The notes beneath the pieces are model-generated. The model was not told the origin of the DNA and made no database searches. It saw only the letters and a program-made list of their open reading frames with translations. The translations under genes were made by a program, and so were the position numbers. A stretch of 64,000 bases of DNA from Aldrovandia affinis (taxonomy: Eukaryota > Chordata > Actinopteri > Notacanthiformes > Halosauridae): assembly GCA_029706075.1 (NCBI GenBank), contig JAINUG010000109.1, forward strand, positions 2,679,501-2,743,500, in the 5' to 3' direction. Each line of letters starts with the position of its first letter. Position 1 is the stretch's first letter. Positions 1-9,966 of the stretch are shown in pieces.

Positions 1-10
1 CATGTGTATC

Positions 11-12
11 AG

Positions 13-96
<84 letters not shown>
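11..96. repeat. (TG)n microsatellite
   Basis: Dinucleotide TG tract with one TTTG interruption near its start. The long poly-(Thr-His) reading frame on the opposite strand is only a by-product of the repeat. Confidence 0.97.
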
Positions 97-98
<2 letters not shown>

Positions 99-143
99 GT
101 AATGATATAGACTATCTTCAGTTGAACTGATGACGAAAATGAT

Positions 144-835
144 GGCGCTTTTCCACCGCACAATACGGTACAGTACGATATGGCAACCATCCGAATCCGT
201 AACTATCCCCTTCCCCCTTCGAATTGAGTCCTTGTGTCGTTTTTCCATCAAACAACAAAACCGTGAATATAGGAATAGTTATAAAAGGATGCGACTGCTG
301 TGGTGATGTAATTTATGACCTTACATTTTTAAATAGTTTTTTTTATATTTTCACGGCAAAGTTTGGCCAACCGCTGGATCCCCATATCCAGCAAACGCTG
401 CGATATGACTTGGTAGACTTCTCATTGCGAATGCTGGACTCCAGATCTTGTTGAATTTGGTCTTCCGACCAAACACTGATGGGGGCTTGCACCTCAAGAA
501 CAGACCAAACTGAACTTTCCATCTTTCTGGAATGCAATTTTCCCGGTATTGTGATAATTAAAAATGGCTGTTGTGTCTAAACCGGTCTGAGGTTTAGCAT
601 GAAGATTCTGTGACGATTGCGCTTGATTAATCAATGGTCTGCAGTATTGCTAGCTCCACCCTTGGCTCCACCTTTAGCTCCCTGTTAGGCTCACTAGTAC
701 CCAGGCAAAAGCAGTAATTAAACTCAGCACAGATACTTAGGTTCGGTACAGTTTGCTTGGAAAAAGCGACAAAATTTGGGATTACGGGTTGATTACCATG
801 CCGTACCATACTGTGCTGTGCAGTGGAAAAGCGCC
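144..835. mobile_element. Non-autonomous DNA element (foldback MITE)
   Basis: The left end begins GGCGCTTTTCCACCGCAC. The right end is the reverse complement of a sequence beginning GGCGCTTTTCCACTGCAC. The inverted match continues with substitutions and small indels for roughly 45 bp, through a GGTAC-containing stretch. The 692-bp interior has no convincing transposase. No clear target-site duplication is visible, so the superfamily (hAT- or PIF-like) is unresolved. It lies in an mpp7 intron. Confidence 0.75.
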
Positions 836-864
836 AATAGTTGATAGGGCAGCAGCCCCCTTCC

Positions 865-962
865 AATGAAATATGGAGCATTCGGATTGGCTACAAATGC
901 AATATGGAGTATTCAGATTGGCTACAGATTAAATATGGAGCACTGAGATTGGGTACAGATAT
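865..962. repeat. Short tandem repeat, about 30-bp unit, 3 copies
   Basis: Three successive copies share the core TATGGAG followed by GATTGGCTACA. A fourth related unit lies at about 1735-1775, beyond the CR1 fragment, so the CR1 copy may have separated parts of one array. Confidence 0.7.
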
Positions 963-1139
963 TGATGGGTGAATGAGGTATCGTGACACTAAAAATGTGT
1001 GGAGCTACCAAATACTACCAGTAACTCACTGATTTGAACCAATCATTGTGATTTATTGTGAAGAGAAAAACATTTTCATTAGTTCAAATGAGTCAGAGAT
1101 TGACCACAATACTTGATATGGTAATCAAGTATTGAGTAT

Positions 1140-1680
1140 AAATCAAAGGAGGTTATATTAATGTTATATAATGCCTTTGTCAGACCACACTTAGAATACT
1201 GTGTGCAGTTCTGCGCACTGCACTACAGGAAAGATATAGAAGCTCTTGAAAAAGTCCAAAGAAGGGCAACTAATCTGATACCTGGTATGAAAGGTAAAAG
1301 TTATGATGATAGACTTAAGGCACTCAATCTATTTAAACTTAGCAAACTGAGACTTAGGGGGGATTTGATTGAGGTTTTTAAATTCCTAAAAGGGATTAAC
1401 AAAGTAAAATACCAAAGATTTTTTAAGATAAGTGGGGTCAGCAGAACAAGAGGCCACAGGTGGAAATTAGTTAAAGGCAAATTCCGCACAGATATTAGGA
1501 CGTTTTTCTTTACACAGAGAGTTGTCAATGCCTGGAACAGCTTGCCAGGTCGGGTAGTAGAGGCAGAAATGCTTGGGCTATTCAAGTCCAGGCTAGATGT
1601 AGTACTAGATACACTTTAGATTAGGACATGATGAGCCTAGATGGGCCGAACGGCCCATCCTCATCATTATGTATTCTTAA
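1140..1680 (+). mobile_element. CR1-type LINE, 5'-truncated 3' end
   Basis: A 5'-truncated LINE copy holds the last part of ORF2 plus a short 3' tail. The tail carries the motif around GATGGGCCGAACGGCC followed by TTATG/TTCTT repeats. Three further copies of this 3' end occur at 6366, 58655 and 60876, all on the + strand. Short ATTCTATG-like terminal repeats are known for CR1 LINEs. The insertion is flanked by an imperfect inverted repeat (962-1008 and 1682-1732). Confidence 0.85.
1161..1619 (+). pseudogene. C-terminal fragment of CR1-type LINE ORF2 (152 codons)
   Basis: The frame starts MLYNAFVRPHLEYCVQF and contains EALEKVQRRATNLIPG, RTRGHRWKL and FFTQRVVNAWNSLP. These motifs are conserved in the region after the reverse transcriptase domain of CR1/L2-type LINE proteins of fish and reptiles. 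The endonuclease and reverse transcriptase domains are missing, as expected for a 5'-truncated insertion. The frame is still open to its natural stop at 1617-1619, so the copy is not very old. The first Met is internal to the parent protein and is not a real start. Confidence 0.85.
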
Positions 1681-1739
1681 GTGTAGTTCCACCCACTTTT
1701 GGTGTCATGGTACTTCATTGTCCCATCACTAGTTACAGA

Positions 1740-2394
1740 TGAAGCACTTGGATTGGCTAAAGATGCAATGTGGAGATGATACGGAGATTATTTAAGATGA
1801 CCACAGGACAAAGAGATTAATTTGGGCTTCCTTCTGCTTTCAGTTAAGGGCAAAGTGAGATGTTTCACTGTGCACACGTGTGTGATGTGGGCCTCCGATA
1901 TCAGCCCGCAGCGTTTTATTGCATCTGAACTGCGACCTGCGTGGTATGCGCTGCTGCTGCATAGAGAAAGGGAGAGAAGGAGAGGGGGGGGGGTGCATGT
2001 GCAGGGCTGAGGATGGAAATTTCAGCGGGAAGACCAGAGCATAGCTGTTTTTGTTTCGCTCCATCGCTTGTTTTCAGGATACGCCAGAGAGCGTTTCGCC
2101 AATAATTAAAATCTGGCATGACGATCACGGCTTTCCAGAGAGAAAACCCAACCTAGAGCTCTGAGGGAAATCTCTTCATCCCCGGGAATTTCTTAATTTG
2201 ACTGAAACCCAAATTAACTGACACCCTTTTCCACCGTCTTTGGGCACAGATCTTGTCATCATTAATATGCCGTTCCTTGCGAGCTAAAATCAAAGTCATT
2301 GTGACGCTTTATGAAAGCAATTGCCAACAGCATGACTAAGCTACATTATTTATTTGCCTTGCCTTCATTGAGGGCAACTTGCATAGCCTGCGCT
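1740..2394. other. No recognised feature
   Basis: Intronic sequence of the mpp7-like gene. It includes a GGGAGAGAAGGAGAGGGGGG purine run near 1970-2000. I saw no coding exon or repeat family here. Confidence 0.5.
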
Positions 2395-2520
2395 GAACAT
2401 AATATCAGTGTATACATCTGGATATTTAGTGAAGCATATCAGCTCATGTACATTGCCTTGCTCAAAGGTTCAGTGGCTGTGCCCCAATCTGGATTTGAAC
2501 CAGAACATTTCAGGTTAAGT
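2395..2520 (-). mobile_element. tRNA-derived SINE fragment (SINE family 1)
   Basis: Contains CCTTGCTCAAAGGTTCAGTGG and CTGGATTTGAACC in reverse orientation. These match the Pol III B-box side and following body of the SINE seen at 8594-8858. The copy is short and diverged, and the ends are approximate. Confidence 0.5.
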
Positions 2521-2701
2521 TCCATGTTCTTTTTTTTGGGGCAATTTTTCCCCCTTTTTTCTCTTTCTTTGCCTTTGGAGTCATCACTGTGCCACCTGCA
2601 CCCATGGAAGTACTGTATGAGTTTTTCCAATGCAGGCACTTCCCTTCAAGCAAGCTGTTATTTCACACACTACAGGTCTACACAGTGCTGCAGTGGAATG
2701 C

Positions 2702-3066
2702 TGTAACTGTAATTGACAAAATAAAGGAAACACTCGAGTAAATTAAAGGGTTCTTGCGGCTTTGTCATGGTGTGGGTTGCATTTTCCTGGCTTGGTGTGA
2801 TTGCCTTCACTCATTTTCCTGGCTCGGTTTACCTTCACTCAACCCTTCAGAGGGCAAGGTAAATGCCAATAAATACAAAGCCATTCTGAGTGATCACCTT
2901 CATCCTATGGCAAAGCTTTTCTATCCTAAAGGGAGTGGTCTCTCCCATAATGACAATGCCTCCTCCAGAATCTGTGCCAAGGCGGAAGTTGTTCTGATGG
3001 CTTATGGTGTCCCAACACCCTATTAAGACACTTTATGTTGGTGTTTTTTTGCCAGTTACCAGTATA
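2702..3066 (+). mobile_element. Mariner-like element, internally deleted
   Basis: The left end carries GACAAAATAAAGGAAACAC. The right end carries CCAACACCCTATTAAGACAC and then GCCAGTTACC. Related copies lie at 43583, 56476 and 62035, and intact ends read roughly TACAGGTAACTGCC. Only a middle fragment of the transposase remains (a frame containing GSGLSHNDNAS, a remnant of the second catalytic-Asp region), so the copy is dead. Confidence 0.75.
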
Positions 3067-3139
3067 CATAGTATGTATATATTACCTGCCTGTGCCCGGC
3101 ACGTCCTTAAGAGGAACAAATGCAGGTTACACGGCCCAC

Positions 3140-3395
3140 AGTAAATTCAATGAAATAACATTTTATTTGTGTAGTGCTTTTTACAGAGCACTGTCACAAA
3201 GATGCTTTTCAGAAAACCTAAAATATGAAAACACAAAAATACCTGGGCCTGAACCCCCAAAAAAGCCAGAAAGTAAGACAAAAATGTCCAACAGTGGCAA
3301 GAAAAAACTCCCCAGTGGGAAGGAGGAATCCATCTTTGAGGGGGAGCCCATCCTCCGCTGGCCGGCCCGGGTATCGGTAGTGATAGATAGGTAAA
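3140..3395 (+). repeat. Interspersed fish repeat (TTTATTTGTGTAGTGC family)
   Basis: Begins with ACATTTTATTTGTGTAGTGC. It contains CAGTGGCAAGAAAAAACTCCCC and the GAGCCCATCCTCCGCTGGCC block, and I recognise this order of blocks as a common teleost repeat. Its class is not certain, and the frames across it are not genes. Confidence 0.6.
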
Positions 3396-3399
3396 CGTC

Positions 3400-3930
3400 C
3401 ATAAACTTGGCAGGAATGAATCAAATGTGTCCCATGGCTGTGGACTCCCTGATGGCACAGCTGAGAGGTGACCCTTCACTAAAGGGCCCAGCCTGCACTT
3501 TCACCTCGATCTCTCAGACGCCCCAAAGCCTTGTTCCTGAACCGCCACGCTGCCCTGCCATTGCACAAATCAAATCTTGTGATGGAAAAACATTTGTTTG
3601 CTTTTGCAAGAAGAGGAGAAGTGGATTTAAGCAGAGACTTGGCACTTGCCTGCCCTGACTTTAAAGCAAGCAGGTGTTACTGATTTAAAGTGAAACTTAG
3701 AAGATTAGATAAAAACGATATCTGTGCCAAAATGTCTGGAGTCGTTATCTGTTGAAATATGCTACAACTTCCTCAGCAGTTGAGTGTGTAATCCTGATAT
3801 TCCTCATGGAAAGAGCCAATGTTTTATTTACACTGCCTGATTATCCCCAATGCTAAATCAGGGCAATGCGTAGAGAAAAAAGATGTGGTTTTTGGAAGGC
3901 AGTCTCGATTCACCTCCTTTTCTCCTCTGC
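3400..3930. other. No recognised feature
   Basis: Intronic sequence. An 83-codon open frame (3407-3658) was considered. It lacks recognisable similarity and splice sites placed to use it. Confidence 0.45.
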
Positions 3931-4080
3931 ATACACACAAAAACACACACACAAAAACATACACACGCATACATGCACACAAAAACCTGCAAACATACAC
4001 ACAACAACACACAAACACATATTCATGCACACACACACACACACATGCACAAAACACACAAAAAGACATACAAACACACT

Positions 4081-4114
<34 letters not shown>

Positions 4115-4131
4115 TACACACACAAAAACCA
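3930..4131. repeat. CA-rich imperfect microsatellite
   Basis: ACAC tracts interrupted by AAAACA, ATAC and ATGC units. All reading frames through it are low-complexity artefacts rich in Thr/His or Cys/Val. Confidence 0.95.
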
Positions 4132-4860
4132 TTTCATACTTCCAACTAGGAAGCAACTTATGTTCTCAGAGAATATGTCAAAAGCACCTTTTATATTTTA
4201 TATGATACATATTTATGTTATATGATTGCAATATTTATATCGGTGTATATATATTTGTAGATATAAATAAACCTATATGTATATTTTTCACAGGTGCACC
4301 AAAGCTTAATAATGCCCAAAACGCTTTCGTGAGACTATGGTCTGGATTCAATCAACATTTTTCCTTCATTTTGATGTGCAAATAAATGCAACTGTTTGTT
4401 TTTCTCCACAAACACAGATTGGCAAGTTTATTACTTGGCAAAATTAACTCATTCTAAAAAAACTCACCAAACTATGTTCGTGAAGGGAAAAAAAACAATT
4501 GCTTTCGATTGTGAGTCAAAGTTAGGGACAAAGCTTGATTGTATATGGGCCAGTGAATATGAGAGCAGTGTTTACTTTCTGTAATATGCAGTTTATTTGA
4601 AAATATAAAAGTTGCTCCACAATTTCCTTTGACATATAGCTTCGATGCATGTTTTGAGCTAATCATTTTCATCATGACCCCTTTGTGACCTTCTTAGAGA
4701 ATAAACATGTTGAAATGAGCTTTGAGCAGTGATAGATTTTTGTTCTTTTTATATATGAAATAGATTTTTTCATATATTTGAAATGTATTTGCCTTTGTTT
4801 GTAAGGTTGAAAGGGTGGAGCCATTGGCAATATTTATTTTCTGTCTATCTGTCTGTCTCC
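4132..4860. other. AT-rich intron sequence, nothing recognised
   Basis: AT-rich with TATATTTGTAGATATA-like runs near 4220-4290. No coding or repeat family was identified. Confidence 0.45.
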
Positions 4861-5314
<454 letters not shown>

Positions 5315-5318
5315 GCAG

Positions 5319-5427
5319 GTTCATTGAGTACGGGCAGTACAGGGGTAATTACTATGGGATGAGCTTGGATTCGGTGCGCTCTGCCCTGCAGGAGAACAAG
5401 GTTTGCCTGCTGGACGTCCCGGCCCAT
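5319..5427 (+). CDS. mpp7: MPP7-like MAGUK, guanylate-kinase domain exon
   Basis: An internal coding exon of 109 bp. Its one leading base completes a codon split by the intron, and 36 codons follow. The translation [13 protein letters not shown], then [19 protein letters not shown] and PAH, is the middle of a membrane-associated guanylate-kinase-like domain. It fits MPP7 (PALS3) best. MPP7 is a junctional scaffold that partners LIN7 and DLG at epithelial cell-cell contacts (family knowledge). The acceptor is GGGCAG preceded by the (CT)n tract. The donor GTGAGT directly follows the CAT codon, so the exon ends in phase 0, matching the next exon. Upstream L27, PDZ, SH3 and early GUK exons are not in this window. 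MPP3 is the main alternative identity. Confidence 0.88.
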
Positions 5428-6365
5428 GTGAGTGACAGGTGCCTTTGGCACAGGGTCATTGACCAGAGATTGACCCACTGAATGGTGGAGTGTTTGTGTA
5501 GCAGAGATGTGAGTTATCACGTGAGCATCCACTACAGAATGTGACGTCCCTTAGAGAAGCAACGAGACTGCGATTAGTTCCTTTGACTGGGAATCTTGGT
5601 CTTTAGCTCAGTGGGCTAATCGTATCTCTTGTTTTGTGGAGCGGACCAGCTAGGGCCCACAGCAGACCTTCCCCCCATTACCTTTGAATGAACTCTGCAC
5701 CTCCATTTTGGCTATCACTTTCTTTCCATTTTCCACCTCAATTTCATTTAATCAAAGTGTGAATTCTTCCATTGAGGTTGTTATGCCTTTCCCCCCCACC
5801 TCCCAAAACGCACACACTTACATACACACACACTAAACACACTACACACACCTTCCTCCCCTTTTCTACTGTAGAACAACCATTTGTATACAGGGCTACT
5901 TTCCACAGGGGTTACTGTAGAGTAATAAATAAAGATATATAAGATAATAAATAAATAAATATTCACTCCTAAATGTTTTCCTGGAAATGTATAGGTTATA
6001 CCCTTATAGGTTTTAAGGACCATCTCTGAGTGATTACCTCTAATTTCCCCCCTTTTTCAAGATTCATTTTCTGGCTCCTCTACGGATGTGCAGTAGCGCA
6101 CGCCCTGCTCTCGAAGCAGCACTGCTTGTCACGCTTTCTGACTTTTACCTAAAAGCCAGAGGCAGGAATGACATCATTCTGTCTCTTCTCTAAAGGATGT
6201 GTTTTGTTTAGCTTATTCCCCCCACTGAGCCCATTATGTTGTGACAGTGTGCTACTGAATGGATTATGCAGACAGACGCAAAACTGTCTATCCGCACAGA
6301 GGAGACCCTTCAGCGTTAGCCATAGATGGGATCTATTCAGGCACAGCAAAAGGAGACTAAAGTTT
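5428..6365. other. mpp7 intron, nothing recognised
   Basis: Intron sequence after a GTGAGT donor. It has a short ACACAC-rich stretch at 5810-5850 and ATAAATAAATAAATA near 5945. No further exon was seen. Confidence 0.5.
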
Positions 6366-6622
6366 TTCAGGTTGAGTTCAGTTAGCAAGAGGACACAGGT
6401 GGAAATCAATTAAACGTCAATTCTGTACTCATATCAGGAAGTTGATTACACCGATGATTGTCAATGTGTGGAACAGCTTGCCAGGTTATGTAGTAAAGGC
6501 AGAGATCCTTGGGGTATTCAAGTCTAGGCTTGATGCAGTACTAGATATTCTCTAGAGTGCAGGTATGTAAATGACAAGCCTAGATGGGTTGAATGGCCTG
6601 TTCTCATCTTATGTCCTTATGG
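6366..6622 (+). mobile_element. CR1-type LINE 3' fragment
   Basis: Matches the end of the CR1 copy at 1140-1680. It has AGAGGACACAGGTGGAAATC, GTGGAACAGCTTGCCAGG, TTCAAGTCTAGGCTTGATGC and a terminal GGGTTGAATGGCCTG with a TTATGTCCTTATG tail. The frame is broken. Same orientation as the host gene, inside its intron. Confidence 0.85.
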
Positions 6623-6637
6623 GTCCATCATGTACAG

Positions 6638-6839
6638 CAGGGGTGTCAAACCCATTCCATTGAGGGCCGTGTGTGTGCAGGTTTTTGTTGCAACCAATGC
6701 ACTGCACCAGGTGATTTAAATGAGCTCCCCCCTTGGATGGAGCAGTGGGTTAATTAGTGAAATCACCTGGTGTGGTGCATTGGTCGCAACAAAAACCTGC
6801 ATACACTCGGCCCTCAACAGAATGAGTCTGACACCTGTG
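6638..6839. mobile_element. hAT-type MITE with 8-bp TSD
   Basis: A 202-bp palindromic element beginning CAGGGGTGTCAAACCC and ending GTCTGACACCTGTG. It is flanked on both sides by ATGTACAG (6630-6637 and 6840-6847). An 8-bp duplication is diagnostic of hAT transposition. The interior carries the inverted pair around GCAGGTTTTTGTTGCAACCA and GGTCGCAACAAAAACCTGC. Confidence 0.93.
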
Positions 6840-7371
6840 ATGTACAGTGTTTGGGTTGATCGGTAGATGATCTACCTCTGACAAACGGTATTGTTGGTAT
6901 TAGTGCTGGGCAAACCAGGTTTTGTGAATCCCAGATTGAGTGGAGCTAAATCTGCCGGTGTCGGTGATTGACAGCTCGTGGTGGAGTAGCTCCACACGTG
7001 ACGGGGGTTAGCCTTACTAACGTTAGCATGGAGAGGTCTTCCCTTCGGCTTCAGGTTTAGATAAGTCACAGTGTTTGTGTTCCTGCCTCCCAGTCTAGCT
7101 TGCCTTCATATCAAGCTCAACTGAAGCCAAATGCTGGGACTGCAGTGCTTTGATGTGTATCATTATTCAAGAAGTGCTGTGAAATGTGTCGACCCCACGG
7201 ACTGACACAGCAGTGTGTTATGTCATTGTGTAAAGGAATGCTGTTCAATGAGTCTAACCACAGGTAGCTACTCAACTCTCGGTCCTGAGGGCCTAGCTGA
7301 GCACTGACTACACCTGATGTCACTGATTAGTATAACCCCTTGATTTAAGAGGTGAGCTAATTGGGGCCAAC

Positions 7372-7490
7372 CAGTGGCGCAACCAGTAAAGGCACTTGCC
7401 CAGAGTGCAGGTTGCTCACAGTGGCCGGGGTTTGAATCGAGAAATTGAATCAATAGAGGGTAAAATTGGCCACTAAATTGGGAGAACAAA
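7372..7490 (+). mobile_element. tRNA-derived SINE fragment (SINE family 2)
   Basis: Contains the head AACCAGTAAAGGCACTTGCCC and GGGGTTTGAATCGAG (B-box-like), then a tail GGTAAAATTGGCCACTAAAT TGGGAGAA. The tail is shared with the copies at 22859, 36030 and 36690. The middle of the family is deleted here. Confidence 0.7.
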
Positions 7491-7604
7491 ATTAATTTTT
7501 TTAAGTTGAAAAAGGTGTTAGAATGTTAGAATGTAGTTTGTTTTAGATTTTGCATACCAGCAGGACATAGACTCAGCAGCGATGTTCTATCTGGCCCCCT
7601 GTAG

Positions 7605-7748
7605 AGGATAAAGTGCTTGCGGACAGCAGAGTTCAAGCCTTACGTGATTTTCGTGAAGCCCCCACCGATCAAGAGATTGAGACAAAGCCGCAGGAACGTG
7701 AAAGTCATCTGCAGCCAAGACGAAAAGGGCTCAGCAAAGCACTTTACG
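7605..7748 (+). CDS. mpp7: MPP7-like MAGUK, guanylate-kinase domain exon
   Basis: A 144-bp exon of 48 codons, phase 0 at both ends. It follows acceptor CCCCCTGTAG and precedes donor GTAATG. The translation begins [20 protein letters not shown] and ends in [12 protein letters not shown]. The motif (L)[13 protein letters not shown] is a hallmark of p55/MPP-type guanylate-kinase-like domains. The Ser/Arg/Lys-rich linker after it is also as expected. Codon use and the absence of stops over the whole exon support function. The phases join it cleanly to the exons ending at 5427 and starting at 9787. It was recognised from protein similarity, since the open frame has no Met start. Confidence 0.9.
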
Positions 7749-7879
7749 GTAATGCATGATGGGAAATAAAGTTTCCTGGTGAGAATTAAAACATATATTT
7801 TTAATCTATTCAGTTGTCAGAGGGATTATCTCTGGAAATTACAAAAATTAGCTGGAAAGAGGAATCATGTTCATTGTGA

Positions 7880-7975
7880 CTCAATTCAATTCAGCTTTAT
7901 TGGTATGACAAGTACAAGATATTGTATTGCCAAAACATACAAATAATGGCACAATCAAAAATAGAAAATTCTAAC
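7880..7975 (-). repeat. LINE-tail-like fish repeat, third copy
   Basis: AATTCAGCTTTATTGGTATG, then TTGTATTGCCAAAACATAC and AATAATGGCACAA. Same family as the pair at 4861-5130. It lies in the second visible mpp7 intron. Confidence 0.65.
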
Positions 7976-8593
7976 AATAATAATAGGTTGTGGGGTGGGG
8001 AGTATTAATGAACAATTACAATTAAACTGTAATGAATAACTACTATTCATAATAATGAATAACTACAATAACAATCATAAATAATAACACTATGAACAGA
8101 TCTGTCCGATGCTTGCCAGCTGGTTTGAAAGACGATGCTAGGTGTCAGGAACCCCCACCCAGGATGAGGTAACCCTGCTCACCTTGCAGTGCTCATAAAC
8201 AGCAGGTGAGACTCACCTGTGATCCATTACCAGGTGTCCTCGGGGGGCTCCAGTGGCTCTCTCAGTCTGCAGTATTCACAGCTTTACACAGCATGTGTCT
8301 CTCTACTGCCTCTGGTCCTCCAAAACCCTGGCAGCATGCAGCTTTGACACACGCTATACACATTAACGACAAGGATTACATTTAAATTCAACATCCCCAA
8401 GCCCACCCCCCACCATGTGAGCTGCAGGTGTGCTCCGTGAACCCCACAGATATCCCAGCCCCCCTTCTCTCTCTGTCCCTCACTGTCTGGGTCACTCCCA
8501 TACGATTCATGTTTCTATAGTATGTGATTATTTGAATACTATATGGTACTCATGCATTAACCGTCTACCAATTATACTGCATATGTAGTATGT

Positions 8594-8858
8594 GGCCGGC
8601 AGTGCAGTGTAATGGTTAGGGCACTGGGCTTGTAGCATGAACATTGCAGGTTTGATTCACAGGTAGGACATTGCTTTTGTACCGTTGAGCAAGTACTTGT
8701 ACTTGAGCAAGGCAGAATTGCTTCAGTAAAAAAATTAATAATTGATAGAAAATGTAAAAAATTATATATATATATAGCTCTATAAATGGATTGTATGTTA
8801 CTAAATGTAAACTGTAAAGTCGCTGTGGATAAGAGTGTCTACTAAAAATCTTGTAGTA
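8594..8858 (+). mobile_element. tRNA-derived SINE, near full length (SINE family 1)
   Basis: A tRNA-like head with an A-box-like TAATGGTTAGGGCACTGGG and a B-box-like GGTTTGATTC. A body with GAGCAAGTACTTGTACTTG and GAATTGCTTCAGTA follows. The 3' part ends GTGGATAAGAGTGTCTACTA. The conserved GGATAAGAGCGTCTGCTAA-type tail is shared by many fish SINEs and their partner LINEs. It is not a functional tRNA gene, because the fold is interrupted and the tail continues. Confidence 0.85.
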
Positions 8859-9194
8859 ATTGTCAGGATTTGGGACCCTTTACACAAGAACAGAGTGCCC
8901 TTTACTTGAAATCTATAAAATATTATTTTTCAGCAAGGGTATTACAGTCTGTACAGCTCTGTATATCTGGTATCCAGTACTTGCAGTATCTTGACAAGCA
9001 CTTATTTCAGTTTTGGGTTTGTCTCAGTTGGCCCAGAACAGCGATGTGTGCAGGCGACTGCTGAAATGTTCTGATGGTAGCTGTTAAACCCAGGGTCTTG
9101 TCAGGATTGGACACAAACTCACAAGTGAAATCACTCGGGACAGCTGACCACAAAGTGATATAGCAAGGGACAGCTAGTAAACCTGCTGGTAATG

Positions 9195-9420
9195 TCATAG
9201 GAATAAATAAATCCTTTATTTAAACAGGGAAATCCCTTTCAGAAGAAAGATATTTTACAAGAGCACCCTGTGAATAAAGAAAACAAAAACAAAATAATGC
9301 ATTTCAATAACAGGAAGAAGATTCTATAGATGAATACAATAAAATGAAATATAATGTAATATAAAATAAAATAAAATATAATGAAATAAAATAATACAAT
9401 AAAATATAGACATCATATAT
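9195..9420. repeat. Interspersed fish repeat (TCCTTTATTTAAACAGG family)
   Basis: AATCCTTTATTTAAACAGGG, AAATCCC and TTTTACAAGAGCACCCTGTG resemble a common teleost repeat. AAAATAATA low-complexity sequence follows. The class is uncertain. Confidence 0.5.
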
Positions 9421-9786
9421 TGCAAAAGCATGTGCACTTCTCTGTAAATATGCCTTCAATTTCAGACCTAAATTGCACAAACGGAATGAGTGAGTCTAAT
9501 TTTAGTGTATTCTGTAACTCATTACATTTGTGAGCCACATGAAATATGAAATGGTTTCCTCTCCAGCACAAAATAGTTTTTCTCCCTGAATGTCCAAAAA
9601 TCAGATGACAATTTTTTTTTCTTTCTCCCTTTTAAGAACATTTGATGTTAACAAATAAAATAGCCTTTAATTATAGTCTATAAATAAATACATTTAAAAA
9701 AATGCAGGTGCAGGTGCAGTTTGGTTCCAGCCTGCATCTACACGCTCCTGGTTCATCTGATAATTTGGCTTTCTTTGTGTGTTTAG

Positions 9787-9966
9787 GAGGAAGACTTCCA
9801 GGAGATGATAGACTCTGCACAGCTAATGGAGAACAGGTACGGTCACCTGTTTGAGAAGGTAATCGTCAACGACGACCTGGCAGTGGCATTCAGAGAGCTG
9901 AACATGGCCTTGAAAAATCTGGAGACAGAGACTCACTGGGTCCCCAAAAACTGGGCCCCCTCCTAA
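9787..9966 (+). CDS. mpp7: MPP7-like MAGUK, terminal coding exon
   Basis: The last coding exon, 59 codons plus TAA at 9964-9966, after acceptor TTTGTGTGTTTAG in phase 0. The translation starts [19 protein letters not shown] and continues with [16 protein letters not shown]. It ends with [12 protein letters not shown]. The pattern YGHLF-K-I-NDDL--AF and the terminal (T)HWVP-W are the C-terminal end of MPP-type guanylate-kinase-like domains, and the length to the stop matches the family. Together with 5319-5427 and 7605-7748 it gives about 143 contiguous residues without frameshift, so the locus looks functional. The 3' UTR must begin at 9967. Confidence 0.92.
   Translation, partial: EEDFQEMIDSAQLMENRYGHLFEKVIVNDDLAVAFRELNMALKNLETETHWVPKNWAPS

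Noticed and set aside
3824-4225. Cys/Val- and Thr/His-rich frames
   Set aside because: Translation of a CA/TG microsatellite in several frames. The same applies at 9-251 and 21893-22171.
8594-8670. Possible tRNA genes at SINE heads (also 22859, 36690, 50495)
   Set aside because: Each has A- and B-box-like motifs but continues into a SINE body and tail, so these are tRNA-derived repeats and not functional tRNAs.
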